Assembly: GCA_035406685.1 (NCBI GenBank)
Contig: DAONLM010000036.1
Coordinates: 1-17,657 of the forward strand
Direction: 5' to 3'
Source of the DNA: DAONLM01 sp035406685
Lineage (GTDB): Bacteria > Spirochaetota > GWE2-31-10 > MWDO01
DNA length: 17,657 bases
Program-made: the position numbers and the translations under genes
In this document: piece after piece, positions 7,444 to 15,800 of the stretch
Layout: each line of letters begins with the position of its first letter
Position numbering within the stretch: the stretch's first letter is position 1
The notes under the pieces: generated by a model
Databases searched by the model: none
The model's input: the letters and a program-made list of their open reading frames with translations, nothing else
What the model was told of the DNA's origin: nothing

Positions 7444-8122
7444 ATCTATATCCAGACCCCCATACTGTTCTTATTCTACATGTATTCTGCTCTTTTAATT
7501 TATTTCTTAAATGACTTATATGCATATCTATTGACCTATCAAATATAGCATAATCTCTATCTGATACTATCTTTAAAATTTCCTCTCTTGAAAATGTCTT
7601 GTTTGCATTTGAAGCAAGTAAGTATAATATATCAAATTCTGTTCTTGTTAATTCCATCTCTTTATCTCCAATTCTTAAAGATCTTCTATCTGGTATTATT
7701 GAAACATTATCAAAGTTAAGTTCTTTTCTTGATGTGTTTTCCTGTAAGGAAGCACTTCTTCTTCTTAATACAGTTCTTATTCTTGCAACAAGCTCTCTTA
7801 CTGAGAATGGCTTTGTTACATAATCATCTGCTCCCATTTCAAGACCAATTACCTTATCAACCTCATCCCCTTTTGCTGTTAACATTATTACTGGTATATC
7901 AAAATCTTTTTGAATATTCCTTAATACATCAAACCCATTTGTATTTGGCAACATTACATCAAGTAAAATTATATCTGGTTTTTTCTCTTTGATAACATCT
8001 ATTATATTTGTTGCATCGTTTAGTATAAATACCTGAAATTCATATTGAGTGAAATATTTCTCTATGATTTCAGTTAATTTTTGATCATCGTCTACTATTA
8101 AAATTTTTTTTCTAAATTGCAT
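7430..8122 (-). CDS. OmpR/PhoB-family response regulator
   Basis: A 230-residue transcription factor with an N-terminal receiver domain and a C-terminal winged helix. Receiver residues are complete: acidic pair Asp11/Asp12, phosphoacceptor Asp55 in LLDVMLP, Thr82 in LTAKGDE and Lys104 in VTKPFS. The DNA-binding part (about 130-230) has LTRTEFDILYLLASN, FSREEILKIV, SIDMHISHLRNKL and IRTVWGSGYRFE, the transactivation loop, recognition helix and wing of the PhoB type. The ATG at 8122 is preceded by AAGGAGA, an excellent ribosome binding site. It heads the tightly overlapping regulator-kinase-purN-prmC series. The 119 bases upstream hold no promoter I can defend, so it may be read partly from the genes above. 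Confidence 0.93.
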   Translation of the reverse strand: MQFRKKILIVDDDQKLTEIIEKYFTQYEFQVFILNDATNIIDVIKEKKPDIILLDVMLPNTNGFDVLRNIQKDFDIPVIMLTAKGDEVDKVIGLEMGADDYVTKPFSVRELVARIRTVLRRRSASLQENTSRKELNFDNVSIIPDRRSLRIGDKEMELTRTEFDILYLLASNANKTFSREEILKIVSDRDYAIFDRSIDMHISHLRNKLKEQNTCRIRTVWGSGYRFEVN

Positions 8123-8241
8123 AACAATCTCCTTTATAATCCCAATTTATTTATAGAATAAATATAATTATATTTTTTGTAAAAAGGCTATTAATTTTTG
8201 GAAAAAATACACTTTTTTTACATTTGATTTTTTTTGAAATA
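8123..8241 (-). other. Spacer between ppk2 and the response regulator
   Basis: This AT-rich spacer holds the ribosome binding site (8128-8134) of the regulator gene. An A6/T6 symmetrical element around 8202-8218 could act as a weak terminator after the ppk2 gene. TATAAT-like words are present but none has a fitting -35, so no promoter is called. Confidence 0.35.
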
Positions 8242-9042
8242 TTATTCTATTATTAGATCTTTAATTCCCTCTTCTGGTGGTGGAAATTTGGGATCCATTT
8301 TTTGTAGTGTTTCTGCAACAATACTACTTATCATATAATCTCTAAATTTTTTCTTATTTGCTGGAACAATATACCAGGGGGCAAAATCTGTTGAAGTATA
8401 GTAAAATACCTCTTCAAATTGTTCAATATATTTATCCCACAATTTTCTCTCCTCAATATCCCCTTTTGCAAATTTCCAATTTTTTTCCGGGATATCTATC
8501 CTCTCCTGAAATCTCTTTCTCTGCTCTTCTTTTGAAATGTATAAAAAGAATTTAAGTATTTTTGTATTATTATCATATAACAGTCTTTCAAAGTTATTGA
8601 TATGATCATATCTTTTTTTGCATACCTCATCAGTAATCCAGTTATGCACTCTTACTATTAATACATCCTCATAATGAGATCTATTGAATATCTTTATCAT
8701 ACCCTTTGCAGGCACCTCTTTATGTATTCTCCATAAAAAATCATACGACAATTCTAAGGATGTTGGAGCCTTAAAAGAGGTTACCTGACATCCCTGTGGA
8801 TTTATAGGTCCAAAAACCTTTCTTATTGTTCCATCCTTTCCGCCAGCATCAAGAGCCTGAAGTATAACAAGAAGTGATTGTTTTGATTCTGCATAAAGCC
8901 TTTGCTGATATTTTATAATCTTTTCTATATTTTCCTCTGTTTTCTCTTTTAATTCCTCTTTTGTCATTCCATTATCAAAATCTGGATCAATTTTTGATAA
9001 TTGAATATTTTTTTTATATTTTACCTTAAAATCCTTAAACAT
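8242..9042 (-). CDS. ppk2: PPK2-family polyphosphate:nucleotide phosphotransferase
   Basis: This 266-residue P-loop kinase moves phosphate between inorganic polyphosphate and nucleotides. LQALDAGGKDGTIRKVFG (61-78) holds the Walker A loop. IFNRSHYEDVLIVRVH (118-133) is the Walker B block of the family. FFLYISKEEQRKRFQER is the lid region, and KNWKFAKGDIEER and STDFAPWYIVPANKKKFRD complete the signature. Length and the single PPK2 domain match the short PPK2 enzymes, with wording closest to what I remember for class III (AMP and ADP phosphorylation); the class is an inference. The ATG at 9042 follows AAAGAGGTAGA, and the gene begins 14 bases after the preceding stop. It is therefore probably co-transcribed with the two membrane sensor genes, which suggests a link between envelope sensing and phosphate or energy state. 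Confidence 0.9.
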   Translation of the reverse strand: MFKDFKVKYKKNIQLSKIDPDFDNGMTKEELKEKTEENIEKIIKYQQRLYAESKQSLLVILQALDAGGKDGTIRKVFGPINPQGCQVTSFKAPTSLELSYDFLWRIHKEVPAKGMIKIFNRSHYEDVLIVRVHNWITDEVCKKRYDHINNFERLLYDNNTKILKFFLYISKEEQRKRFQERIDIPEKNWKFAKGDIEERKLWDKYIEQFEEVFYYTSTDFAPWYIVPANKKKFRDYMISSIVAETLQKMDPKFPPPEEGIKDLIIE

Positions 9043-9056
9043 ATTCTACCTCTTTT

Positions 9057-10502
9057 TTAATTAAATATTAATTGATTACCACCATTATTTCGTGCTATTT
9101 TTAAATAGTTAAGAGCTTCATTTAATAAAACCACTGGATGTATCTCTCTATTCCCCTTTACAGCAAGTCCTATTGAAAAAGTGACCGCAACATCTGGCTC
9201 ATTACTCGAAATGCTATATGTATGATTTAGATTTTTCCATTTTTCTATATATTCAATTAGTTTTTCTTTTATTATATTTTCTGAAATTATCCCAAAAGAT
9301 AGTGGCATTATTTTAAATATATAGTCTTTTTTATAATCTTCATTTATTCGAGTAAATATCTTATTATGTAATATTTCAAGTGTTGCTGGCTTTAATTGAG
9401 CCTTTAGCCTCTCTCTATTGTCAACAGCAAATACAATCACAGCAATCTCATTATTTTTCTTACTCAATAGTTTATCAAGATAATTAATTATCTCTTCCTG
9501 ATTCTTTTGATTAAAGATAATTTTGCTATCCTCAGAGAATATATATTTTAAGAAATATAAAATATCTGCTATGAAAAAGTCATTTAATCTATGCCATTGA
9601 AAATAAAGATATCCAAAGATATTCTCTGTATTAAAGGGATAGAGAGGTATAAAGATATCCCCCTTTTTGTCACCTTTTAAAGGAATTTCAATAAGATTTT
9701 CATCCAGTATCTTTTTATCAATAATGTCAATAAAACCTTCTTTCTGTTTTAAATAGATTGTTGCATTCTCCCACTTAAAATAGCCTGTTGCTATATCTAA
9801 AGCCTCTTTTAGATACTGCTCTGGTTTTATGCCAAATTTTATTAATTCATATATTGATTTAAATGGAAAATTATTTTTAAAGTCATCTGATATCTTATAA
9901 TTTTTAATCCATAATTGCCTATACTCACTCAATATTTCAGAATATTTGTTAGATGTTAAATCGATATTGATCTCCTCTTCATATTCTGAATATTTTGAAG
10001 ACTCTTCAAAATAATTAACCCCTTTTATTGGATAGAATATTAAATTTATTATAAAGCTAATAAATAAATATACAAAAATGAGTATTAAAATTGCTAAAAA
10101 TATATTTTTTATATAATATTCTCTTGCAAATCTATTTATCCAAACTATAAATTCAAAATTATCTATTTTTTTTAAATATGTTCTTGTGAAATAGATAATT
10201 GATTGCGGAATATTTAAGGGATTTTTTATATTATCAACATTTATATCTCTATCAGTAATAACTGGAATCCATTCGCTATTCTTTTTAAGCCAGATAACAA
10301 AAATTATCTCTCCCTTTAATGATCTTACAGTCTCCTTTCTTATATCCCCTTTTTTTAGATCATTACTTATTGTTTCAAGAATAGTATCAACATCTCTATC
10401 CTGAATTGATTTTAATTCAAACACCTGAAATGTGATAAATACTATTGAAAGAATAAAGTAAATGATTGTAAAGGAAATAATTATTGTGTTTTTTAGGCTC
10501 AT
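9057..10502 (-). CDS. Membrane protein with GAF-like and degenerate GGDEF domains
   Basis: A 481-residue protein with membrane segments at about 8-28 and 132-156 around a roughly 100-residue extracytoplasmic part. A GAF-like region follows at about 225-325 (ATIYLKQKEGF, then GDIFIPLYPF and IFGYLYFQW, the usual strand order). The C-terminal 130 residues look like a GGDEF fold: AVIVFAVDNRERL (354-366) as first strand, VAVTFSIGLA (438-447) matching the V-T-x-SIG-x-A strand, and LLNEALNYLKIARNNGGNQLIF (459-480) matching the closing A-x-x-AL-x-x-AK-x-x-GGN helix. At the GG(D/E)EF position the sequence is MPLSFGI (399-405), so diguanylate cyclase activity is not expected; a binding or regulatory role is inferred. 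Its ATG abuts the stop of the voltage-sensor gene directly (TAG-ATG), implying coupled synthesis. The GAF assignment is softer than the GGDEF one. Confidence 0.72.
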   Translation of the reverse strand: MSLKNTIIISFTIIYFILSIVFITFQVFELKSIQDRDVDTILETISNDLKKGDIRKETVRSLKGEIIFVIWLKKNSEWIPVITDRDINVDNIKNPLNIPQSIIYFTRTYLKKIDNFEFIVWINRFAREYYIKNIFLAILILIFVYLFISFIINLIFYPIKGVNYFEESSKYSEYEEEINIDLTSNKYSEILSEYRQLWIKNYKISDDFKNNFPFKSIYELIKFGIKPEQYLKEALDIATGYFKWENATIYLKQKEGFIDIIDKKILDENLIEIPLKGDKKGDIFIPLYPFNTENIFGYLYFQWHRLNDFFIADILYFLKYIFSEDSKIIFNQKNQEEIINYLDKLLSKKNNEIAVIVFAVDNRERLKAQLKPATLEILHNKIFTRINEDYKKDYIFKIMPLSFGIISENIIKEKLIEYIEKWKNLNHTYSISSNEPDVAVTFSIGLAVKGNREIHPVVLLNEALNYLKIARNNGGNQLIFN

Positions 10503-11663
10503 CTATTTACCACCCATATTCTTAAATACCTCATTAAAGGATAATTTGGATGATTTATTTCTTATTTCATTGAGTTTTCTTATCTTTGCGGGTAGCCATC
10601 TATTATTAAAACTATTTGCCAGTAAAAACATATCATTTTTCTCATAATACTTTGGAATTTTCACAGCAAGGGTATAGTCAATGTTATCAAATCCTTGTCT
10701 CATTACATATACCGGATCGCTTATTGTTAAGGCAAAGTGTCTTGTATATATCAAGAGTAATACTAACATTATAAATATTATCAAAAAGAAATTAAGAAGA
10801 TTTGCCAATGCCTCCTCTTTTAAAAAATTCTCTCTTGTAAATACAATTTTTAAATTGTCATTTATTGTCTGATATATTGATATTGATTCATCTTTTTTAG
10901 TTATATCTATTGGATTTTTATTGGTTAAATCATTATATAAAATTTTATTCTTATATTCTATTAAATATATATTATCATAAAACTTTGATGTTAATTTCAT
11001 TGTGTTTATAAAATCTTTTTCATCAAGAACAGCATGAAGTTTTTCAAAATTTTCTTTTATTGAGATCTCTCTTTTTTCTATATCTTTAATCTTTGATGGG
11101 AGAATATGAATTGTTTCTAATATTTTAACAGTTATTAAAAATAATATTATTGACATAATTACAATTGTCGTAACTGTTAAAACATTCTGTTGAGCCATTT
11201 CTGATTTTGTATTCTTTATCTTGCCAAATATCTTTAACACTCTTAAGAATCTTAATATCCTTGTAATCCTTATTGCCTTTATTAATTTTATAAGCCCAAT
11301 TGCATTTAAGAAGGATAATGAAGCTAAATGGACATGTAATACCTCTTCTATAAAAAAAGGACCTGACACAAGTAAAAGTAATGGTATAGATGATAAAAGA
11401 TCTATCCAACCATTTCTAAAAAAGAAATACTCAATGCCTCTTTTTTGAGATGCAGAAGAGATCATTCTTACAATGAATTCTATTGTGAATAACAGATCAA
11501 AAAAGATAGAACTTAATCTTATTAATCTAATGGTCTCTTTCTTTAAACCAATTATTACTGAAAAGTCCTCCAAAAATGTCTGGATTAAAACAAGAAAAAT
11601 CATTAAGATGATGAAATTTTCAAGAATATTTATAATTATATTTGATTTATTTTTATCTCCCAT
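10503..11663 (-). CDS. Pore-less voltage-sensor-domain protein with HAMP-like tail
   Basis: A 386-residue membrane protein. S1 is about 9-30. S2 contains FTIEFIVRMI (59-68), matching the F-x2-E-x3-R pattern of voltage-gated channels. S3 has NGWIDLLSSIPLLL (84-97), with the conserved Asn84, Asp88 and Pro94. S4 has basic residues at 126, 129, 132, 135, 138, 141 and 144, exactly every third position. A fifth helix follows at about 162-183, but instead of a pore loop and selectivity filter there is a roughly 100-residue extracytoplasmic segment (184-285), then a helix at about 287-307. The tail (308-362, ISDPVYVM...ENDMF-like KNDMFLLANSFNNRW) resembles HAMP. No TVGYGD-like filter and no kinase or methyl-accepting region is present. 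I infer a membrane-potential or charge sensor, not a channel. TAGGAGATTAAT before the ATG overlaps the previous stop. The downstream degenerate-GGDEF gene is the obvious partner. Confidence 0.8.
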   Translation of the reverse strand: MGDKNKSNIIINILENFIILMIFLVLIQTFLEDFSVIIGLKKETIRLIRLSSIFFDLLFTIEFIVRMISSASQKRGIEYFFFRNGWIDLLSSIPLLLLVSGPFFIEEVLHVHLASLSFLNAIGLIKLIKAIRITRILRFLRVLKIFGKIKNTKSEMAQQNVLTVTTIVIMSIILFLITVKILETIHILPSKIKDIEKREISIKENFEKLHAVLDEKDFINTMKLTSKFYDNIYLIEYKNKILYNDLTNKNPIDITKKDESISIYQTINDNLKIVFTRENFLKEEALANLLNFFLIIFIMLVLLLIYTRHFALTISDPVYVMRQGFDNIDYTLAVKIPKYYEKNDMFLLANSFNNRWLPAKIRKLNEIRNKSSKLSFNEVFKNMGGK

Positions 11664-11672
11664 ATTAATCTC

Positions 11673-12632
11673 CTACCAGAAATTTTCTGCTGATATTCTG
11701 TAAAGTTCCTCTATCATTTTTATATCAAAACCATAATATTTATAATTCTTTTTTTGTAAACCAAACCAGCTTTTTTCCTGAGTTTCTGCTCCTTTGTCTA
11801 TTTTCATATTCGGCTTATAATTTTTCCCAAGTAAAAAAAATACCTTTGCAAGTCGACAGGTTGCTGGGATTGTAGGATCATCTAAAAAACTTAGATTTGC
11901 TTTCATTGCATCAAATAAAATTTCCTGTGGAAAGTATGTTAATCCAGCCATAAACTGTTTTACTATCTTTTCATAATGTAGTCTTTGCATGGCACTGTTT
12001 CCAAATTTAATATCGGCTAAATTCATCTTTTGTTGAAGAGGTAAATCATCCACCTCTGTTCTTATAAATCCAGCCATACTTATTATTAATTTAAATTTTA
12101 TAATGCTTGCAATTGTCTCTGGTGGAAATTTCAATTTTTCTACTTTTTCAAGTTCAAATGCTATATAAGACCTTTTTGCAAAAATTTCCTCTATATATTT
12201 ATCAATAACATTATGACTTATTATCTTATATGGTGAGTCAAAAAGTTTTCTTATTTCAAATCTTTTTAGTAATTCAAGACAAAATTTAAAAATCTGGTCA
12301 GCAAAATTATTCTGATCAATGCTTCTATGAATCATTAAATTTATAAAATTATAATCAATCTTTTTAAATGTGATTATCTGGATCTGGGGTATTATCTTTT
12401 TATCTATCTCCTCCTGTAATATTTTAATATACAAATTTTCTATATCACGCCAAGGTAAATCTGGAAAAAATTGATGTGTTGTAAGAGTAGTTTTTAAGGC
12501 TGTATAGTTTTGTACTAAAAAAAGAAGTAAATTTTCTTCGATTAATAGAGGGGTTTCATTTGCAAAACATGGATTGGACAATAGTTTTGTTATAAAATCC
12601 CTCATTTTTGCTATATGATTTTCTGAATACAT
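11673..12632 (-). CDS. Protein of unknown function, first gene of sensor operon
   Basis: A 319-residue protein I do not recognise. It has no signal peptide, no convincing membrane span and no nucleotide-binding or metal motif. It looks mostly helical, with hydrophobic and charged residues interleaved, and has three Cys scattered without a pattern. Pro-rich turns (LPWRDI, KFPPETIASI, FLDDPTIPATCRLAKVFFLLG) suggest a folded helical bundle. It starts at ATG 12632 after GAAAGGGTATAAA (good ribosome binding site) and has its own strong promoter at 12683-12711. Its stop lies 9 bases before the voltage-sensor gene, whose ribosome binding site overlaps it. A cytoplasmic partner or regulator of the sensor genes is possible from position only. 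The coding call is firm; the function is open. Confidence 0.8.
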   Translation of the reverse strand: MYSENHIAKMRDFITKLLSNPCFANETPLLIEENLLLFLVQNYTALKTTLTTHQFFPDLPWRDIENLYIKILQEEIDKKIIPQIQIITFKKIDYNFINLMIHRSIDQNNFADQIFKFCLELLKRFEIRKLFDSPYKIISHNVIDKYIEEIFAKRSYIAFELEKVEKLKFPPETIASIIKFKLIISMAGFIRTEVDDLPLQQKMNLADIKFGNSAMQRLHYEKIVKQFMAGLTYFPQEILFDAMKANLSFLDDPTIPATCRLAKVFFLLGKNYKPNMKIDKGAETQEKSWFGLQKKNYKYYGFDIKMIEELYRISAENFW

Positions 12633-12652
12633 TTTATACCCTTTCTATTTTT

Positions 12653-12689
12653 TTTATATTATATAAAAAAATATGATTTTATATTATAT
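12653..12689. repeat. Direct repeat TTTATATTATAT, 25-bp period
   Basis: TTTATATTATAT occurs at 12653-12664 and 12678-12689. On the minus strand each copy contains a TATAAT, so the -10 region upstream of the 319-aa gene is duplicated; only the right copy (12683-12688) has a matching -35. Confidence 0.5.
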
Positions 12690-12711
12690 CAAAAAAAATA
12701 TAATTTGTCAC
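12683..12711 (-). promoter_or_regulatory. Sigma70-type promoter of the sensor operon
   Basis: On the minus strand GTGACA (12711-12706), a 17-base spacer and consensus TATAAT (12688-12683) form a strong promoter. Transcription would start near 12676, about 44 bases before the ATG at 12632. It is divergent from the promoter of the large secreted protein. Confidence 0.75.
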
Positions 12712-12739
12712 ACTTTTTTAAATATGACTTTTATATATT

Positions 12740-12771
12740 TTGACAAAAATCAATACATATATTAGTATAAT
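12740..12771 (+). promoter_or_regulatory. Promoter of the giant outer-membrane protein gene
   Basis: TTGACA (12740-12745) and TATAAT (12766-12771) are both consensus but separated by 20 bases, longer than the optimal 17, so an activator or weak basal activity is plausible. ATACTTATCAAA follows at 12770-12781, identical to 470-481. Initiation near 12778-12780 would leave only about 20 bases before the ATG. Confidence 0.55.
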
Positions 12772-12800
12772 ACTTATCAAATAAAAATAAAATACTTTTT

Positions 12801-15800
12801 ATGAAAAAAAATATATTTATTTTACTTAACTTAATCGTTCTAATCTCTCTATTTTCTAAACCAAAATTAAAAGATTATAATCCATTCTTGATTTTACCAT
12901 TTGAATTATCGGAAGATAAGGAGATTAAAGATAGAGATAAAGAAAAGAAAACCTCATTTTCTTTTAATATTGGAAATGTTGATGGCTCTCTCAATATAAT
13001 AGGTGAATGGGATATAAAGATTGGATATGGTGCTGGCTTTACTCTATATCCAGAACTGGTCTGGATTTTGACTCTTACCAATTTTAAAGATGGTCTTATA
13101 TTTGAGCAGAAAAGATTATTTTCTCTTGATTGGATAACTGATTCAGGTATTTTTTTACATCTTTTTTTTAATGACGATGTAAACGCAAGTGAATTTACAT
13201 TTAAATATGAACATAACAAATACTTTAAATCTCTTTATATAACGAATAAGTTTAGTGGATTAAATATTAATCCATACAGAGAGCTTACTGGCGGTAATGT
13301 AAATGATATCAATTTTGGTTTTGATTGGGAGATAAAATTTTATAGAGGAAGATTTGATATTCAGTTTGATTCTACAAAGATGATTATAGAAAAATTTAGA
13401 GGAAATAAGAGATTTATTGAAAATAGGATTCTTGATTCTCAATATATGAGAGGATACTATTACTATCTACCAGATAAGGATATTGTTGAAATAGAAGTGT
13501 ATGTCTCTGTTGAAGATAATAAAACTTATGGCAATGAGATAAAGATAGGCAATCTATATTATAAGAGACTTACAATTGGGACTGACTGTATTGTTGATGC
13601 TAATAATGGCTTTATCAAATTTAAGGAGAGTGTGTATAAAAAACAGACTCTTGTATATTATAAGACAAGAATAGGCTTAAGCATTTATGAGGTTGGTGAT
13701 AGTAATGCTGGCATAAAAGGTTTATATGGCGAGTATGATTTTAATGCTAATCTTTATCCGCAATACTTTATTACTGATGAAAAAAGATATCTTATACTCT
13801 CTTTTAAAAATAGTTTTTCTTACTTTGAAGAAAAGAACTCATACAAGATTGGAGAAGCTAACAAATCTATAAATTCTTTATTTATTCAGATATATGATAA
13901 TAACTCAAATATTCTCTCTGGTTATAATTATATTTATGATGATTTTACCGGTGCAATAAGGATTGTATTTAGTTCTAAAAAAGGTGATAAAAAAAATGTT
14001 TATCCCTTTATTGATTATCTGGATGAAAATCAATTCTATCTTATTTCCTCATCCCCTTCTTTTTCAAAAAATATAATAAATTATTCTTTTTATCTTGTAA
14101 CAGATTCTCTTTTACTTACAAATATACCTGTAAGTTCGAGTATAACAGTATATCTTAATTCTATTCTATTGTCTCCTATTGATTATAGTTATGATCCAGT
14201 TACAAATAAAATTTTACTCAACAGGGAAATTATTGATAGTGATCTTATTGAAGTAAGATATTTTGTTGGAGAAGAGGAGTCTTTTAATCTTACAGCAACT
14301 TTAAAGAATGATTTCAGGCTAAATAAATATCTTATTATTGGAGACTCTTACTGGTATAAGATGCCGGTGAAATTGTGGGAAGATAGTTTTTATAATGATT
14401 TAAAGAGTATGGAATTTCTTTATTGCTTATTTTTTAAAGGTGATTTTAAACATTTTCTTTTAAATAGTAAAAATGGGAAACTTGAGTTTAATATAAATGC
14501 AACTCTATCTCTATTTTTGCCAGAATTAAAAGGAGTTACAATCATAGAAGATTTTGAAAGAGAAGTAAAGGGATATCCCCTTTCTCTTAATTATAAAAAT
14601 TGGTATCCAATCTCCAATCCAGAGATATATCCAGAATTATCCTCCGCTACGTTTGGTAAATTGTTTTATAGAAATATGCATAAAAATTATATAAAGAGTA
14701 ATGATAACTTTTTATCATTGTATAGCAGTAATGTTTTACCAAAAGAGGAATTTATAGATGGTGCTACTATAGGACCTTATAGCTCATCTGATGGCTATAA
14801 TAACGAAAAGAATTCTTTATCTTTAATTGCTGAGTTTGATTTAAAACCAGATCAGTATGTGAGTTTTGCTATCCCTGTAAAAGATATTAATTCAAATATA
14901 GATTTTTCTAATTTTAAAGAATTCATAGTAGCATTAAAGACAATTGAACTTACTGGAAATGTGAGAATCTATATTGACGCTGGGGCAATCAGTGAAGTTT
15001 TTGATTCTAACAATGTTCAATATGAGAACTTTGACGAAGGGATTAAATATCTTGTTGATTCTTATTCTCTTTATAAAAGTAAAAACGATGGAGTTAATAT
15101 ATCAAATGATTTTGATGAGGATGGAAGACTCTCTTATGATGAGACTGGGGATATCAGTCGTTTTATTGAAAAAGATAGTTTAAATAATTTTATCGAAGTT
15201 GTGCCTAATTTTAAAAAAGTGGTAAATTTTAAAATTGAGAATAGTGATAATTTAAAAAAATTTAGAGGATTGAGAGTCACAATATATTCAGTAAGTGGAG
15301 CGAAAGGAAGGATTTTATTCAATCAATTTAGATTTGCAGAGAGTGGCTGGGATTATGATAGAACAAAAAATTCTTATGGGATCGAGATCTTTCCAGCAGA
15401 GGATGATTTTTTAAAAGATAATATATTTTCCATAAATAATAGCGAGTTTGATAAAAAACTTCATTTTCAGAGATTTAGAGAAAGGACATTAAAGATAAAT
15501 CTAAAAATGAATGAAAGTTTTTCTATTTCAAAGGATTTTAATAATCCAATTCAGATTAAAAATTTTAAAAAGATAGGATTTTTTCTATTATTAAAAGAAA
15601 ATTGCAACAGAATCCTTTATTTTAATCTAAAAGATACAGAAGGAAATATTATTAGAAAAAGATTTGATATAAAGGATCTCTCAAAATCTAAGTGGCATCA
15701 AATAGAGTTTGATCTATCCTCTTTTGATGGAAACACAAATGGTTATATTACTAAAATAGAGTTTGATTTTCAGAATGAGGGGGTTGATATTTCTGATAAT

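Noticed and set aside
11125..11448. Frames on both strands inside the voltage-sensor gene
   Set aside because: They are shadows of the S1-S5 coding region; the S2-S4 signature fits only the called frame.
10503..11663. Calling the protein a voltage-gated ion channel
   Set aside because: There is no P-loop or selectivity filter; a roughly 100-residue extracytoplasmic segment replaces the pore and a HAMP-like tail follows.
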